Below, one piece after another: positions 1 to 9,063 of a stretch of DNA of 64,000 nucleotides. The translations under genes and the position numbers were made by a program. The DNA is from Hyaloscypha bicolor E (Eukaryota; Ascomycota; Leotiomycetes; Helotiales; Hyaloscyphaceae), in contig NW_020194589.1 in NCBI RefSeq assembly GCF_002865645.1, forward strand, positions 1,224,812-1,288,811. The letters are read 5' to 3'. Below the pieces are notes generated by a model. It saw nothing but the letters and a program-made list of their open reading frames with translations. It made no database searches and had not been told where the DNA came from. The stretch's first letter is position 1. Each line of letters starts with the position of its first letter.

Positions 1-479
1 TTTATTTTTGTTTTTATTTTAAATTACTAGTTATAACTAAGTAATTTATAAATATATCTTATTTTTTAATTAAGAATATATTTTTTTCTAAAATTATATT
101 ATAAAATAAATAAAACTATAATAGTTATTTTTATATTAATATTATTTATATAGGCTATATTTTCTAGTAATTGTAATTAGAAATTTTTTATTCTTATATA
201 TTTTACTATAATTAATATAATAAAATATAAAGCCTAAAATCTCCCCAATATAATTTCTTTAGATTTTTTTTTAGTAAACTTTCTATTATAATATATAGGA
301 AATATAAATAGTTTTCTATAGTATATAAAATATTTTCTAATTAATTAATTAAATTATAATAATAAGTAAAAAGAATAAAGATATAAAATATAAAGACATA
401 ACTAGAAATTTAAATTAAGAGAAGTAAATAGCCATATAATAGCCTCGTGCCCTTTTATAGCTATTATATATAGTACTAT
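1..479. repeat. AT-rich RIP-degraded block
   Basis: Very AT-rich DNA with few intact codons and no gene that I can support. From about 402 to 479 it still carries, on the minus strand, a decayed continuation of the neighbouring ankyrin array (a readable GHEAIIWL stretch). The composition shift therefore overlies former coding sequence. The rest looks like transposon remains mutated beyond recognition. Confidence 0.7.
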
Positions 480-3400
480 TTATTTATAATTGTCTTTTGC
501 CTCGACATCTGCCCCCTTCTCTAGTAATAGCCGTATAATAGCCTTGTGCCCTTCTCTAGCTGCCATATGCAGCGCTATCTGTTTATATTCATCCTTTGCC
601 TCAATGTCTGCCCCCTTTTCTAGTAATAGCCATATAATAGCTTCGTACCCTTCCCTAGCCGCTATATGCAGCACCGTCTGTCCATAGTTATCATTTGCCT
701 TAATATCCGCCCCCTTCTCTAGTAGTAGCTGTATAATAGCCTCGTGCCCTCCTCTAGCCGCCATATGCAGCGCCGTCTGTCCATAGTTATCCTTCGCCTT
801 GATGTCCGCCCCCTTCTCTAGTAGTAGCCGTACGACAGCCTCGTGCCCTCCTCTAGCTGCCATGTGTAGCGCTGTCTGTCCATAGTTGTGCTTCGCCTCG
901 ATGTCCGTCCCTTTCTCTAGCAATAGCCGTACGACAGCCTCGTGCCCTCCTCTAGCTGCCATGTGCAGCGCCGTCTGTCCATAGTTGTGCTTCGCCTCGA
1001 TGTCCGTCCCTTTCTCTAGCAATAGCCATACAATAGCCTCGTGCCCTCCTCTAGCTGCCAGGTGCAGCGCCGTCTGTCTATAGTCGTCCTTCGCCTCGAC
1101 ATTTGCTCCCTTCTCCAGCAGCAGCCGTACAATAGCCTCATACCCTCCCGTAGCTGCCATATGCAGCACTACCTGTCCATAGTTGTCCCCCGCCTCGACC
1201 GTGGCGCCCTTCTCGAGTAGCAGCTTGACAACAGCCTCGTGGCCTTGAGATGCTGCTGCTCCTACCGGAGAGAGACCACCCCACAAGCCGTTAATTCCAG
1301 TGTGGGCTGCAAGTAACGATGTCACGACGCTCACATGTCCTTCTCTTGCTGCAGCGAACAGCATCGCATTTCTCGACCGCCTCGCGAATGCTAGATCTAT
1401 TTTGGGTCTGATGCAACGGCCGAGATCCTTTTCGCACCATCGCTCTAGCAGGTTAAAAGCCTGCGATTGTGGACTCTTCTGTAAGGTCTCAATGAGTCTC
1501 GTCAATTCGTCCTCAACGAGCTTCGGTACGCCATGGTTTTGTCTCAAGTAGCCGAGGTGTTTTGGAAGACAAGCAAGGGTATAGTCGAGCAATGGTCGAT
1601 CGGACAATTCGTTAACAAAGGCCTGCGTCTCTTGCATCTCGTGCATCTCGTGCATCTCGTTTCGTTCAAGGCCTCCTCCAGACTGCAATATCAGTTCCAA
1701 GTATCTCAGACATACAATTGCAATTTCCGTGTCTCCTTGCAACTCGTTGGTATCAAACGGCTCAGCGACACGTGACTTGTCGAGAATGAAATCTCTTGTC
1801 GTTTGATGTAGAAGTTGAACTGTATTCCCAGGTCGGATCTGCTTGGAAATTAGTTAAACTTTCTATGAGTACGGTCAGAGTATTAATTACCTCCAACAGT
1901 CCACAACAATTTCCAATTAGTCGGTCGAAAGGAGATATCCGAGCTTCTGAAATGAAATGATCTCTGGGAGTGAATGACTCACGATCCGATGGTATTATTA
2001 CTGCATCTCCGAGTTCCTCAATTGCCATAGGTCGTTCTGCAAAAGCCGTCCAAACTAGCATTTTTTGGCCCCTTTTTTTGATTTTGTCGGGCCCATTCTT
2101 TAGCTGGTCGACAATGTGTTTGTACAATTCCACAAGGTCGGATGGAAGGCTCTCGAGCACTTCCATGAGGCTGTCGCCACTGAACCCAGTGCGAACCAGT
2201 TCGTCCAACTCTCTCAAAACTATAGACACCCAGAGAAATACACCGTCGCAATGTTCGATCAAGTAAACGCGCGCTCTGTTCAGCCTTTCTTGAGGAATGC
2301 CATTATTCTCCGAGAGCTTCTTTAAACCTTTGATAATAACTGTTTCGATGTCTCGACGATTTTCATTTTGAAGAATGATACGACCACATTTATTCAGGAA
2401 CCTCCAAATATCATCGTGGGGTCTGCTAGCAATCAAGCCTTTGAATTTGCATAGGGACTTTGATGAGAATAGCCGTAAGAGAAATTTGAGTATTTCCGGT
2501 CTCTGGTCTTCATCAGACTCGTCCATAGCGTCAATAACGATGTAAATTTGGAGTGGAGTTTGACAATTGTAAAGTGATAGGAATACCTCTTTCAAGGTTT
2601 CATAAGACCATTCTGGACTGCCCTCACTCTTCGGCAATTCTCTGTATTTCGATTGAAAAAGAGGGAAAAGCTTGCTGTTGTCTTTAAGAATTTGATATAG
2701 CAGTGATCGGAGCATCAGTGTATGGCTAGTCTCATTCTTCCCGCCCCTAAAACTATAGAAGAAAGAAGCAACGATGATATTGTGGTCAGTGGCTAATTGG
2801 TCGACGTATTCCGTGTCTACTTCACGTGTCGTCTTCTCATAGTTTGAATGAGATATATTGCGACGCTTCGCTTGCATCGACTTCATCTTTGAGACAACTC
2901 GCTTTACCAGCGTGGACTTTCCACTTCCAGGCTTTCCGTGTAGCCATAACAAGCTCGAGTTCGGACTCTTATCCCAAGTTTCGAAGGCGCGGTGAGATAA
3001 GATCCAATCGCCAGTATTTTCCTCTGCTGTCTCAATACGATTCTGACGGGCATTATACTCCTCACAGCGGAGCGTCCTCAGACAGGCTGCTATGATGTCA
3101 ACTGAAATTTCTTCGTATCAAATCAGTTTGGGAGTATAACCTTGTCGTTCTTTGTCTTTCTCTATGCTCGGTAGGTCTTTGAAAGCCTTCTGAATATCCC
3201 CGAACGGAAGTGAGGTAACGAAAACTTTTATCGTAATATGTTTCTCTGACCTTGCACGGTTAAAGTGTGTGACTATGTTACTGAGAAACGCTTCTCTCGC
3301 CTCCTGAGGTCTGATCTCATTGACAGCATCAAGAATCAAAATAATCTCGCAGTTAGAACTGGCGGTCATCGAATCCCAGATCAAGCCCCATAAGCTTTTT

Positions 3401-5436
3401 AAAAAGTCTCCCTCAAAGGGTAGAGGTATGCATGCGGGGAGCCAGTCTCGTAGAGGATGTTGTTGAGACACAGTCTGTAATCTATTGTTATTGTTCCGTA
3501 GGAGTTGGCTTGCAATGTAGCCAAGGATACGCTCTATCTCAATCGATCCCATTTGTTCTCTAACCGAAGCACAGAATATTGAAATGATTTCTCGTCGACG
3601 CATATGAGCTTCCCTGACGCTCAGGTAGTTCTTCAGACAACACGACAATACGGTTTTCCCTGACTTCGGTATCCCTGAGCACCACAGAAATGAGGATGAC
3701 TCTCCAGAGATCCAGGTACTGAATTCCGGGCTGTCGAAGAACCAATCCAGAGATGGGCGTATATTGGAACGCGCGGCAACCGTAGCTTGGCGTTGTGGAG
3801 CATCTATTTTGGCAATGAAAGTCGATGGAAGTGCAATGCTCTCAAGATACATGTCCACAGTCTGACGTAAACTCCGAGCTAGATTGAAATTAACAATCTC
3901 GAAGTGGACTATGTCAGGAGACATCTGAGGTGGGAGATATTGAGAATTTTCTAACCTGTAGCTCTCTGATTGTTCTCATCTGGGCTGTCTTCAACAAATG
4001 ATTGAGCCCTCTTCGGATGGCCATCTGCATCATCAGCGGGATGCTTCCTCTTCTTTGTCGAGAATCGTTCCAAAACAACCTTGGGTGCATCCGCCACGAA
4101 ACCATTTAATTTCTCCAACGCAAACTTGTATCCTAGTGCATTCCTGCTTTCAAACTTAATAATTTTTGAATGGTCGGAATGCAAAGGGATTGGTGTTTCC
4201 ATCTGGCTCGGCAGCTCCAAAATGGCAGAGTTCATATCAACGGCAGTGATATAGCTCCCAGTTCGTCCCCATGATTGAGTTGTTAGGTCCTGTGGCATCC
4301 ATAAGCATTCATTCCTCTCTTTCCGGTTAGGAGCTCCTTGCCCATTCTAATCTTTGAGTTTGTTCCGTCTCAAAGAAGCTAACGATCTTTCGGTCACGAA
4401 TCAAGTTCTTGAAATCACCCAATTGAGAGATCAAGAGGTCGGACTTGAGGTTGATCTGTTGCAGTAGCGTATTCCGGGGATGGTTTTCTGTTCCCGCTAG
4501 CATGGTCTGAATATCGTCGATCACCAGGCCTTTGTGAGGAGTTGCAAAGAACAGTATGCCGTAAGTTGCCTTGTGAAGTGTTGCAATAGCTGGGTGATCT
4601 TCTTCGTCGGCTTGCTTCGCCGTCACCAGACACTGTATCCAGTAAGTTAATTAATTGAATCTTACAAGTTCAGGCAGGGACTTACGTGCGCTAGAATGAT
4701 GCCTCCAAAGCTGTGGGCTATGAAGATTATCGGCCTCCGCTGGAGCTGGCAAACGACAATATTAGCCAGTTCTACTATACTGACGCGATGCATCTTACCT
4801 CCGGGGTATTCCTGATTTGCTTCAACGCTTCTATGAACTCCATGCCATATGTCATAATCTTGTCGATACCCCGACTCGAAAGCTTCGAGTTATAACCGTA
4901 TATCATTGTACGACAAGTAGGCAGGTCCTTCGATAGAAAGTCCCGTAGCCACATTCGACCCAGCTGTCCTTTTCCTCTCCACGAACCGTATGCATGCCCA
5001 TCGATGCCAGTGATCGCAATGACACTAGATGAAAGAGGTTAGCGATTGGCGGAATCACGAAATTTCGTAGGACTTGCTCTGCGTCAATTGGGCATGCTAG
5101 GTCTGGGTAATAGAGTTGTGTAAAACCAAAGAAGTGCCTATCAAAATTGATGTCTCCATGGTCTGTCTCGACTGGATGATCTTCCAAAGGTTGCTTGACG
5201 AGGTGGCTGAGGAATAGTGGAATACCATTTTTGAAATCAACCAATGCCGAAGACGTATGTATATTGTCGCATGAGGGTATCGGAAAGACGGTGTACTCTA
5301 TTTGCAACAACTCCGATGGTGAGAGGCGTTGGTTGATGATCGCCGTCAACGAGGTGACGATTTCCTCAGCCTTGCCGACCGGGAGCCCTGTAACTCGGAA
5401 CACAACAGAGCGGGTCGAAGCAGCCAAATCAGCCAT
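480..5436 (-). CDS. NLR-like protein: esterase-like domain, two tandem NACHT domains, ankyrin repeats
   Basis: Predicted 1535-aa STAND/NLR-type protein of the kind fungi use in non-self recognition and programmed cell death. Exons on the minus strand: 5436-5078, 5024-4799, 4745-4686, 4632-4342, 4289-3956, 3908-3141, 3101-1891, 1838-480. The total length is a multiple of three. Residues about 1-360 form an N-terminal module followed by a hydrolase-like domain (ITGIDGHAYGSW; FIAHSFGGIILAH with the nucleophile-elbow serine). NACHT 1 has Walker A GIPKSGKT (about 502-509) and Walker B LILDAVNE. NACHT 2 has Walker A GKPGSGKS (about 735-742) and Walker B IVIDAMDE. About nine 33-aa ankyrin repeats (about 1240-1535) end at a TAA that looks mutational. 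Two introns are GC-AG and one is only 39 nt. Tandem NACHT modules in one chain are unusual. Alternatively two genes meet at the TGA at 3118-3120, but the frame is shared and NACHT 2 has no start codon of its own. Confidence 0.82.
3102..3140 (-). other. 39-nt phase-preserving intron between the two NACHT domains
   Basis: Donor GTTATA, branch candidate CTGAT, acceptor TTTCAG. The length is a multiple of three and it contains an in-frame TGA at 3118-3120. Splicing fuses the NACHT domains; retention stops the protein after NACHT 1. The length is near the lower limit for fungal introns, so a genuine stop codon is the alternative. Confidence 0.55.
4290..4341 (-). other. GC-AG intron 4 of the NLR-like gene
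   Basis: 52-nt intron with donor GCAAGG and acceptor CACAG. No GT occurs in the usable interval, and only this splice joins RLEW to DLTTQSWGRTGSYITAVD in frame, the spacing I recall for this family. Confidence 0.7.
5025..5077 (-). other. GC-AG intron 1 of the NLR-like gene
   Basis: 53-nt intron with donor GCAAGT, a CTAAC branch point and acceptor CTAG. It joins CPIDA to VIAITGIDGHAYGSW. The two GT donors nearby (49 and 34 nt) give the wrong frame. Confidence 0.78.
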
Positions 5437-5529
5437 GTCTCGCCAGATATATCATGCGACGTGGGTCAACGACAAGAATAGAAAATGGATCTGAGAGAGA
5501 GGCTTACAACATGGTGGTAGAAGCGCCTG

Positions 5530-5650
5530 AGTATTCTTTAAAGAATATAGTGCCTGCTTTAGGGCTCGCTTAGTACCCTAAAGCCCTTGCTCTCGAGCGC
5601 TATTCGCTAGCGTAACATACGCGCGAAAAAGAAGCACTTTTTGACCGCCT
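5530..5650. mobile_element. Diverged fragment related to the 452-bp MITE
   Basis: Reads TCGCTTAGTACCCTAAAG and, soon after, GAGCGCTAT and CTAGCG. The reverse complement of 42190-42240 inside the MITE at 41987-42438 has the same words in the same order. It appears to be an old partial copy in the promoter of the NLR-like gene. The rest of 5437-6020 shows nothing I can name. Confidence 0.4.
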
Positions 5651-6026
5651 TCACAGGCCGTTTTGACTAATTTTTGATTCTAGAATTGTGAAACTGCATG
5701 CGTGCTTTCAGAATCTAAATTTTTTAGGCTCGTATAATAATTTTTGGGGTGGGTGCAAGGCGCGAGGCGGGAGGGGGAATTGCGCGGGCGGCCGGTTTGG
5801 TGAGGGAGCAAGGGCGCGAGGGGCTTAGCGCAGAATGGGTTGGGACCGTATTTTTTGGGGGGTTCAGGCTTAATTAGCCCTGGCAGTTTGGTCACGTTCT
5901 GAACACGCGACCATGACAATGAAATCACCTGATTGCTCAAGCATCACCTGATTTTCTCGTGCCACGAGTAAATACCCACCACGGTTCCTCCACGGCTTCT
6001 ATGTGAGACGATAGAAGTTATGCAGG

Positions 6027-6034
6027 TATATAAA
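6027..6034 (+). promoter_or_regulatory. TATA box candidate of the fumarate reductase gene
   Basis: TATATAAA lies only 31 bp before the first ATG (6065). Transcription from this box would start around or after that ATG, which bears on which start codon is used. Confidence 0.4.
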
Positions 6035-6064
6035 TGCTTCTGCCACCCCCTCTTCTGAGCTTCA

Positions 6065-7603
6065 ATGTCTCGAAGAAAAATTCTCACGCTCATCTGCATC
6101 TCCCTCTTCATCGCCCTCTCATCCATCCTCTTGCGGCAGCTCAACTTCACCTCATCCCCACCATCCTTTTCCTTTCAAACAAAAAGCAAAGCCAAAATGT
6201 CATCAGAAGCAAAAATAGCCATCATCGTCGGCTCCGGACTTGCAGGCTTGTCAGCAGCTTCGACGCTCGTGGCAAAAGAAATTCACGTCACGCTTCTCGA
6301 GCGCTCCCCCAAACCCGGCGGGAATAGCATCAAAGCCTCATCCGGCATCAACGGCGCACCAACAAAATTTCAACCCGGGCCTCCGTTCTCCGACCTCTTC
6401 TTCTATTCTGACACCATCACCTCTTCTGGCGTTGCATTTTCCTCGTCATCAGGGGAGGACAGAAGGAGGGAAAAGCTGGTGGGAAAACTGGTTAATGAGT
6501 CAAGTGGGTGTATTGACTGGTTGGTGAAGAAGGGCGTGGATTTGAGACTTGTTGCGCAACTCGGGGGTCACAGTTTTCCGAGGACGCATCGCGGGGCAGG
6601 AAAAACACCACCAGGATTCTCCATCGTCTCTACTTTGGTCAAGGAGCTGAAGACTTCTCCTTTATTTACCATACAAACCGGCTGCGTGGTTACCAGGATC
6701 TTGAAAGAGGGTGGAAAAGTTGATCGTGTGGAATTTGTGTGTGAAGATGGCGAGAAGAAGGAACTAAGAGGGCCGGTCATCGTCGCTACTGGAGGATTTG
6801 CAGGCGACGCGAACGGCTTGCTCGCAACATACCGCCCTGATCTCGCCGGATACCCATCTACCAACGACGCTCGGCCGGGTTCCCAACCCCTTTTGACGGA
6901 AATCGGAGCCCAACTCCTCGATATGGCAGAAGTACAAGTCCATCCCACGGCATTCGTGGATCCAAAGGATCTCTTGAGCCCAGTGAAGTTCTTAGCTGCG
7001 GAACTGTTGAGAGGGGAAGGGGGCTTGCTATTGAGTGATAAGGGAAGAAGGTTTGTGAACGAGATGCAGACGAGGAAGGTCGTTACCGATGCTGTTACGG
7101 CTTTACCGCTTGGTGAAGAGACTCCAAAGCAGTGGGACGTCCAGCTTGTGCTTGATGAAGGGGTTTACAAAAACGCGAGCTCACATATGGACTTCTACAT
7201 ATTCAAAGGACTTATGCACAAATGCGCGCTCTCGGAACTCGGAGAAGAGGCCTTGAGGACCGTGAAGCAATATTGTCTTGCGTCGGCGGGAGAGGAGGAG
7301 GATAAGCTTGGGAGGACGTATTTCGGGCACTGGGAGCTTAAGCCTGATGAAGTTTCGGGTGGGAGTGTAGTTTATGTGGGAAGAGTTACGCCAGCTGTAC
7401 ATTTTACGATGGGTGGCGTTGTTATCAATGAGAAGTCTGAGGTTTTGGATGCGAGTGGGGAGAAGATAGAAGGTGTTTGGGCTGCGGGTGAGGTGGCGGG
7501 TGGTGTGCATGGTGGGAATCGACTGGGTGGGAGTAGTTTGTTGGAGTGTTACGTTTTCGGAAGAATTGCAGGGAGTGAGGTTGTGAGATATTTGGACCTG
7601 TGA
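6065..7603 (+). CDS. FAD-dependent fumarate reductase (Osm1/Frds type)
   Basis: Single-exon gene for a 512-aa flavoprotein of the soluble fumarate reductase/succinate dehydrogenase flavoprotein family. Such enzymes reduce fumarate to succinate with reduced flavin and help reoxidise cofactors under low oxygen. The N-terminus has a basic start and a hydrophobic stretch (about 6-23), consistent with a signal anchor or organellar targeting. The dinucleotide-binding motif GSGLAGLSAA follows at about 56-65. Further family blocks are ATGGFAGD, VHPTAFVDP, RGEGGLLLSDKGRRFVNE, HFTMGGVVIN and the C-terminal HGGNRLGGSSLLEC flavin block, so it is full length. A second ATG at 6197 (codon 45) sits in a better context and would drop the hydrophobic segment. 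Yeast Osm1 is known to be dual-targeted through start choice; that it occurs here is inference. Confidence 0.9.
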   Translation: MSRRKILTLICISLFIALSSILLRQLNFTSSPPSFSFQTKSKAKMSSEAKIAIIVGSGLAGLSAASTLVAKEIHVTLLERSPKPGGNSIKASSGINGAPTKFQPGPPFSDLFFYSDTITSSGVAFSSSSGEDRRREKLVGKLVNESSGCIDWLVKKGVDLRLVAQLGGHSFPRTHRGAGKTPPGFSIVSTLVKELKTSPLFTIQTGCVVTRILKEGGKVDRVEFVCEDGEKKELRGPVIVATGGFAGDANGLLATYRPDLAGYPSTNDARPGSQPLLTEIGAQLLDMAEVQVHPTAFVDPKDLLSPVKFLAAELLRGEGGLLLSDKGRRFVNEMQTRKVVTDAVTALPLGEETPKQWDVQLVLDEGVYKNASSHMDFYIFKGLMHKCALSELGEEALRTVKQYCLASAGEEEDKLGRTYFGHWELKPDEVSGGSVVYVGRVTPAVHFTMGGVVINEKSEVLDASGEKIEGVWAAGEVAGGVHGGNRLGGSSLLECYVFGRIAGSEVVRYLDL

Positions 7604-7969
7604 CGCTTGGAAAATGGAGTTCTGGGTTTGGGTGATACTTGGGTAGGAGTGAATTCTAGATTGCTTCACTCTCAGAGATACTTCTATGAATATTGACTTG
7701 AAATGACTTGAATAAACCCCCGTGTTGCAGCTCATTTGCTGCGTATAGAGCGCTCTTCTGGCGCAGTCGGTAACATTTCCGGTCGATTTTCCGGTCGACT
7801 TTCGAAGACAGAAACTCGGCTTGGAATCGTTTCCCCCAATTTCTTTTTTTTTTTTTTAGGAGCCCAGCCTCTTAATAGAAATATAACGTGTTTAAGAAAG
7901 AAAAAACCTTGCTTCCTTTCGAACCCCCAGCATTATTTTAATATCTAATTACAGCGGCAAATGGTAATA

Positions 7970-8241
7970 CGAAGGCGACGGGCGAAAAAAACCGGCCACC
8001 TGCCAAATCGCGAGGAATACCAAAATCGCTACCTGTGGAAAATCACACTAAGGTTCAACACAACGTCTAAACTCTTTACTTTTTAATTTGTGCAATAGAG
8101 AAGAAGCAGATCTATCTTTTATAATAATTTTGCTGGAATTAAATTTAAGTTACAATTACGACAAATTTTTTATCGCAAGGCTAAGATTGCGCAAATTCTC
8201 GCTTAAGGGATTTGGACGGTTTTTTTCGCCCGTCGCCTTCG
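7970..8241. mobile_element. 272-bp MITE with TA target duplication
   Basis: Terminal inverted repeats of about 30 bp begin CGAAGGCGACGGGCGA at the left end (7970) and recur as the reverse complement ending at 8241. They are identical for at least 25 bp and are followed by an ACCG/ACCT divergence. Both ends are flanked by TA (7968-7969 and 8242-8243). No coding capacity. Likely mobilised by a Tc1/mariner-type transposase. The stretch 7604-7967 upstream holds the 3' region of the reductase gene and a poly-T run, nothing else. Confidence 0.75.
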
Positions 8242-8262
8242 TATCGAGGATTCTAAGTCCAG

Positions 8263-8635
8263 TGGAGATGTGAGGGTCTCTTGGCTATATCATGGAGTTG
8301 CTAGGACATCAATCTTGCGCGACGTCTATTATATACAAGGGATTAATTCGAATCTGATGTCACTTGGTCAATTCAATACGAATGGAGGAGATGAAGGGTC
8401 CCTAGAATGGCATCGCGTCTTGAGGATAGGAAGGCAGAGCACTTCCTTGACCCAGCGAAGAAAAACAATTTTTACAGAGTTAAGATTCGAGAGGAGGGTA
8501 GATCCACAACTCGGTAAGGCAAGTACGAACCCAAGGTTCACGAGAAGTCAACGACTCCACGCAAGACTTGACCATCCTGGCAGAACCAGGCTGTCCGATT
8601 TTGAGAAGATGGTCAACAGTACATAATAAGGTTCT
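8263..8635 (+). mobile_element. Ty1/Copia retrotransposon fragment (GAG-pre-integrase region)
   Basis: The translation contains RDVYYIQGINSNLMSLGQF and HARLDHPGRTRLSDFEK, the hallmark blocks just upstream of Copia integrase (protease tail and GAG-pre-integrase zinc-binding region). Both lie in one frame. No other pol domain follows, so this is a small relic. Confidence 0.7.
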
Positions 8636-8890
8636 CTCAAAGCTGAAGATAGAGCAGACGTCGAATAAGCACCGGAAAAGCGTTCAGACGTTCTATCTAA
8701 TCCTGTCTTGGTTGGCGAGAGAATGTGGTACAATATTAGCTATCAGCGTGCCATCTGAGCCAGTCTTTTCTATAGCAGGTGAGATCTTGACAAAGAGACG
8801 CAGTGCACTTGCACCAAAGGCAATGGTCGCAGTAATGTTCTCAAGGAGTTGGTTGGGGCTTACTTAGAGAAGACTAAGTCATTAGTGAAG
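8636..8890 (+). mobile_element. hAT transposase C-terminal fragment
   Basis: The translation AISVPSEPVFSIAGEIL followed by TKRRSALAPKAM is the hAT-family dimerisation domain (usual form IPATSVPSERVFS). It directly abuts the Copia fragment, which suggests two remnants joined by deletion. It continues into an acidic tail as hAT proteins often do. Confidence 0.7.
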
Positions 8891-9063
8891 ACGAGGATGA
8901 GGAAGATGCACAGAAAGATGTACGATACGACCTGACTGGGAATTTTAAGGCTGTATATCACACAGCATTTGTAATGGACGCACACTTTGTATAACATAAA
9001 CGATAGTGAAATTGTAACACACTCAACCATGCGGCTCATTGCTTCAGTGGTTCATTTAGGCTA

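Noticed and set aside
2952..3101. Separate gene starting at the second NACHT domain
   Set aside because: No ATG precedes its P-loop in frame, and the reading frame continues from the first NACHT exon across a plausible intron.
5680..6150. Short open frames on the minus strand upstream of the fumarate reductase
   Set aside because: Proline- and lysine-rich without domain features; they overlap the promoter and first codons of a well-supported gene.
7181..7735. 184-codon open frame on the minus strand
   Set aside because: It lies opposite the conserved C-terminus of the fumarate reductase and has no family signature.
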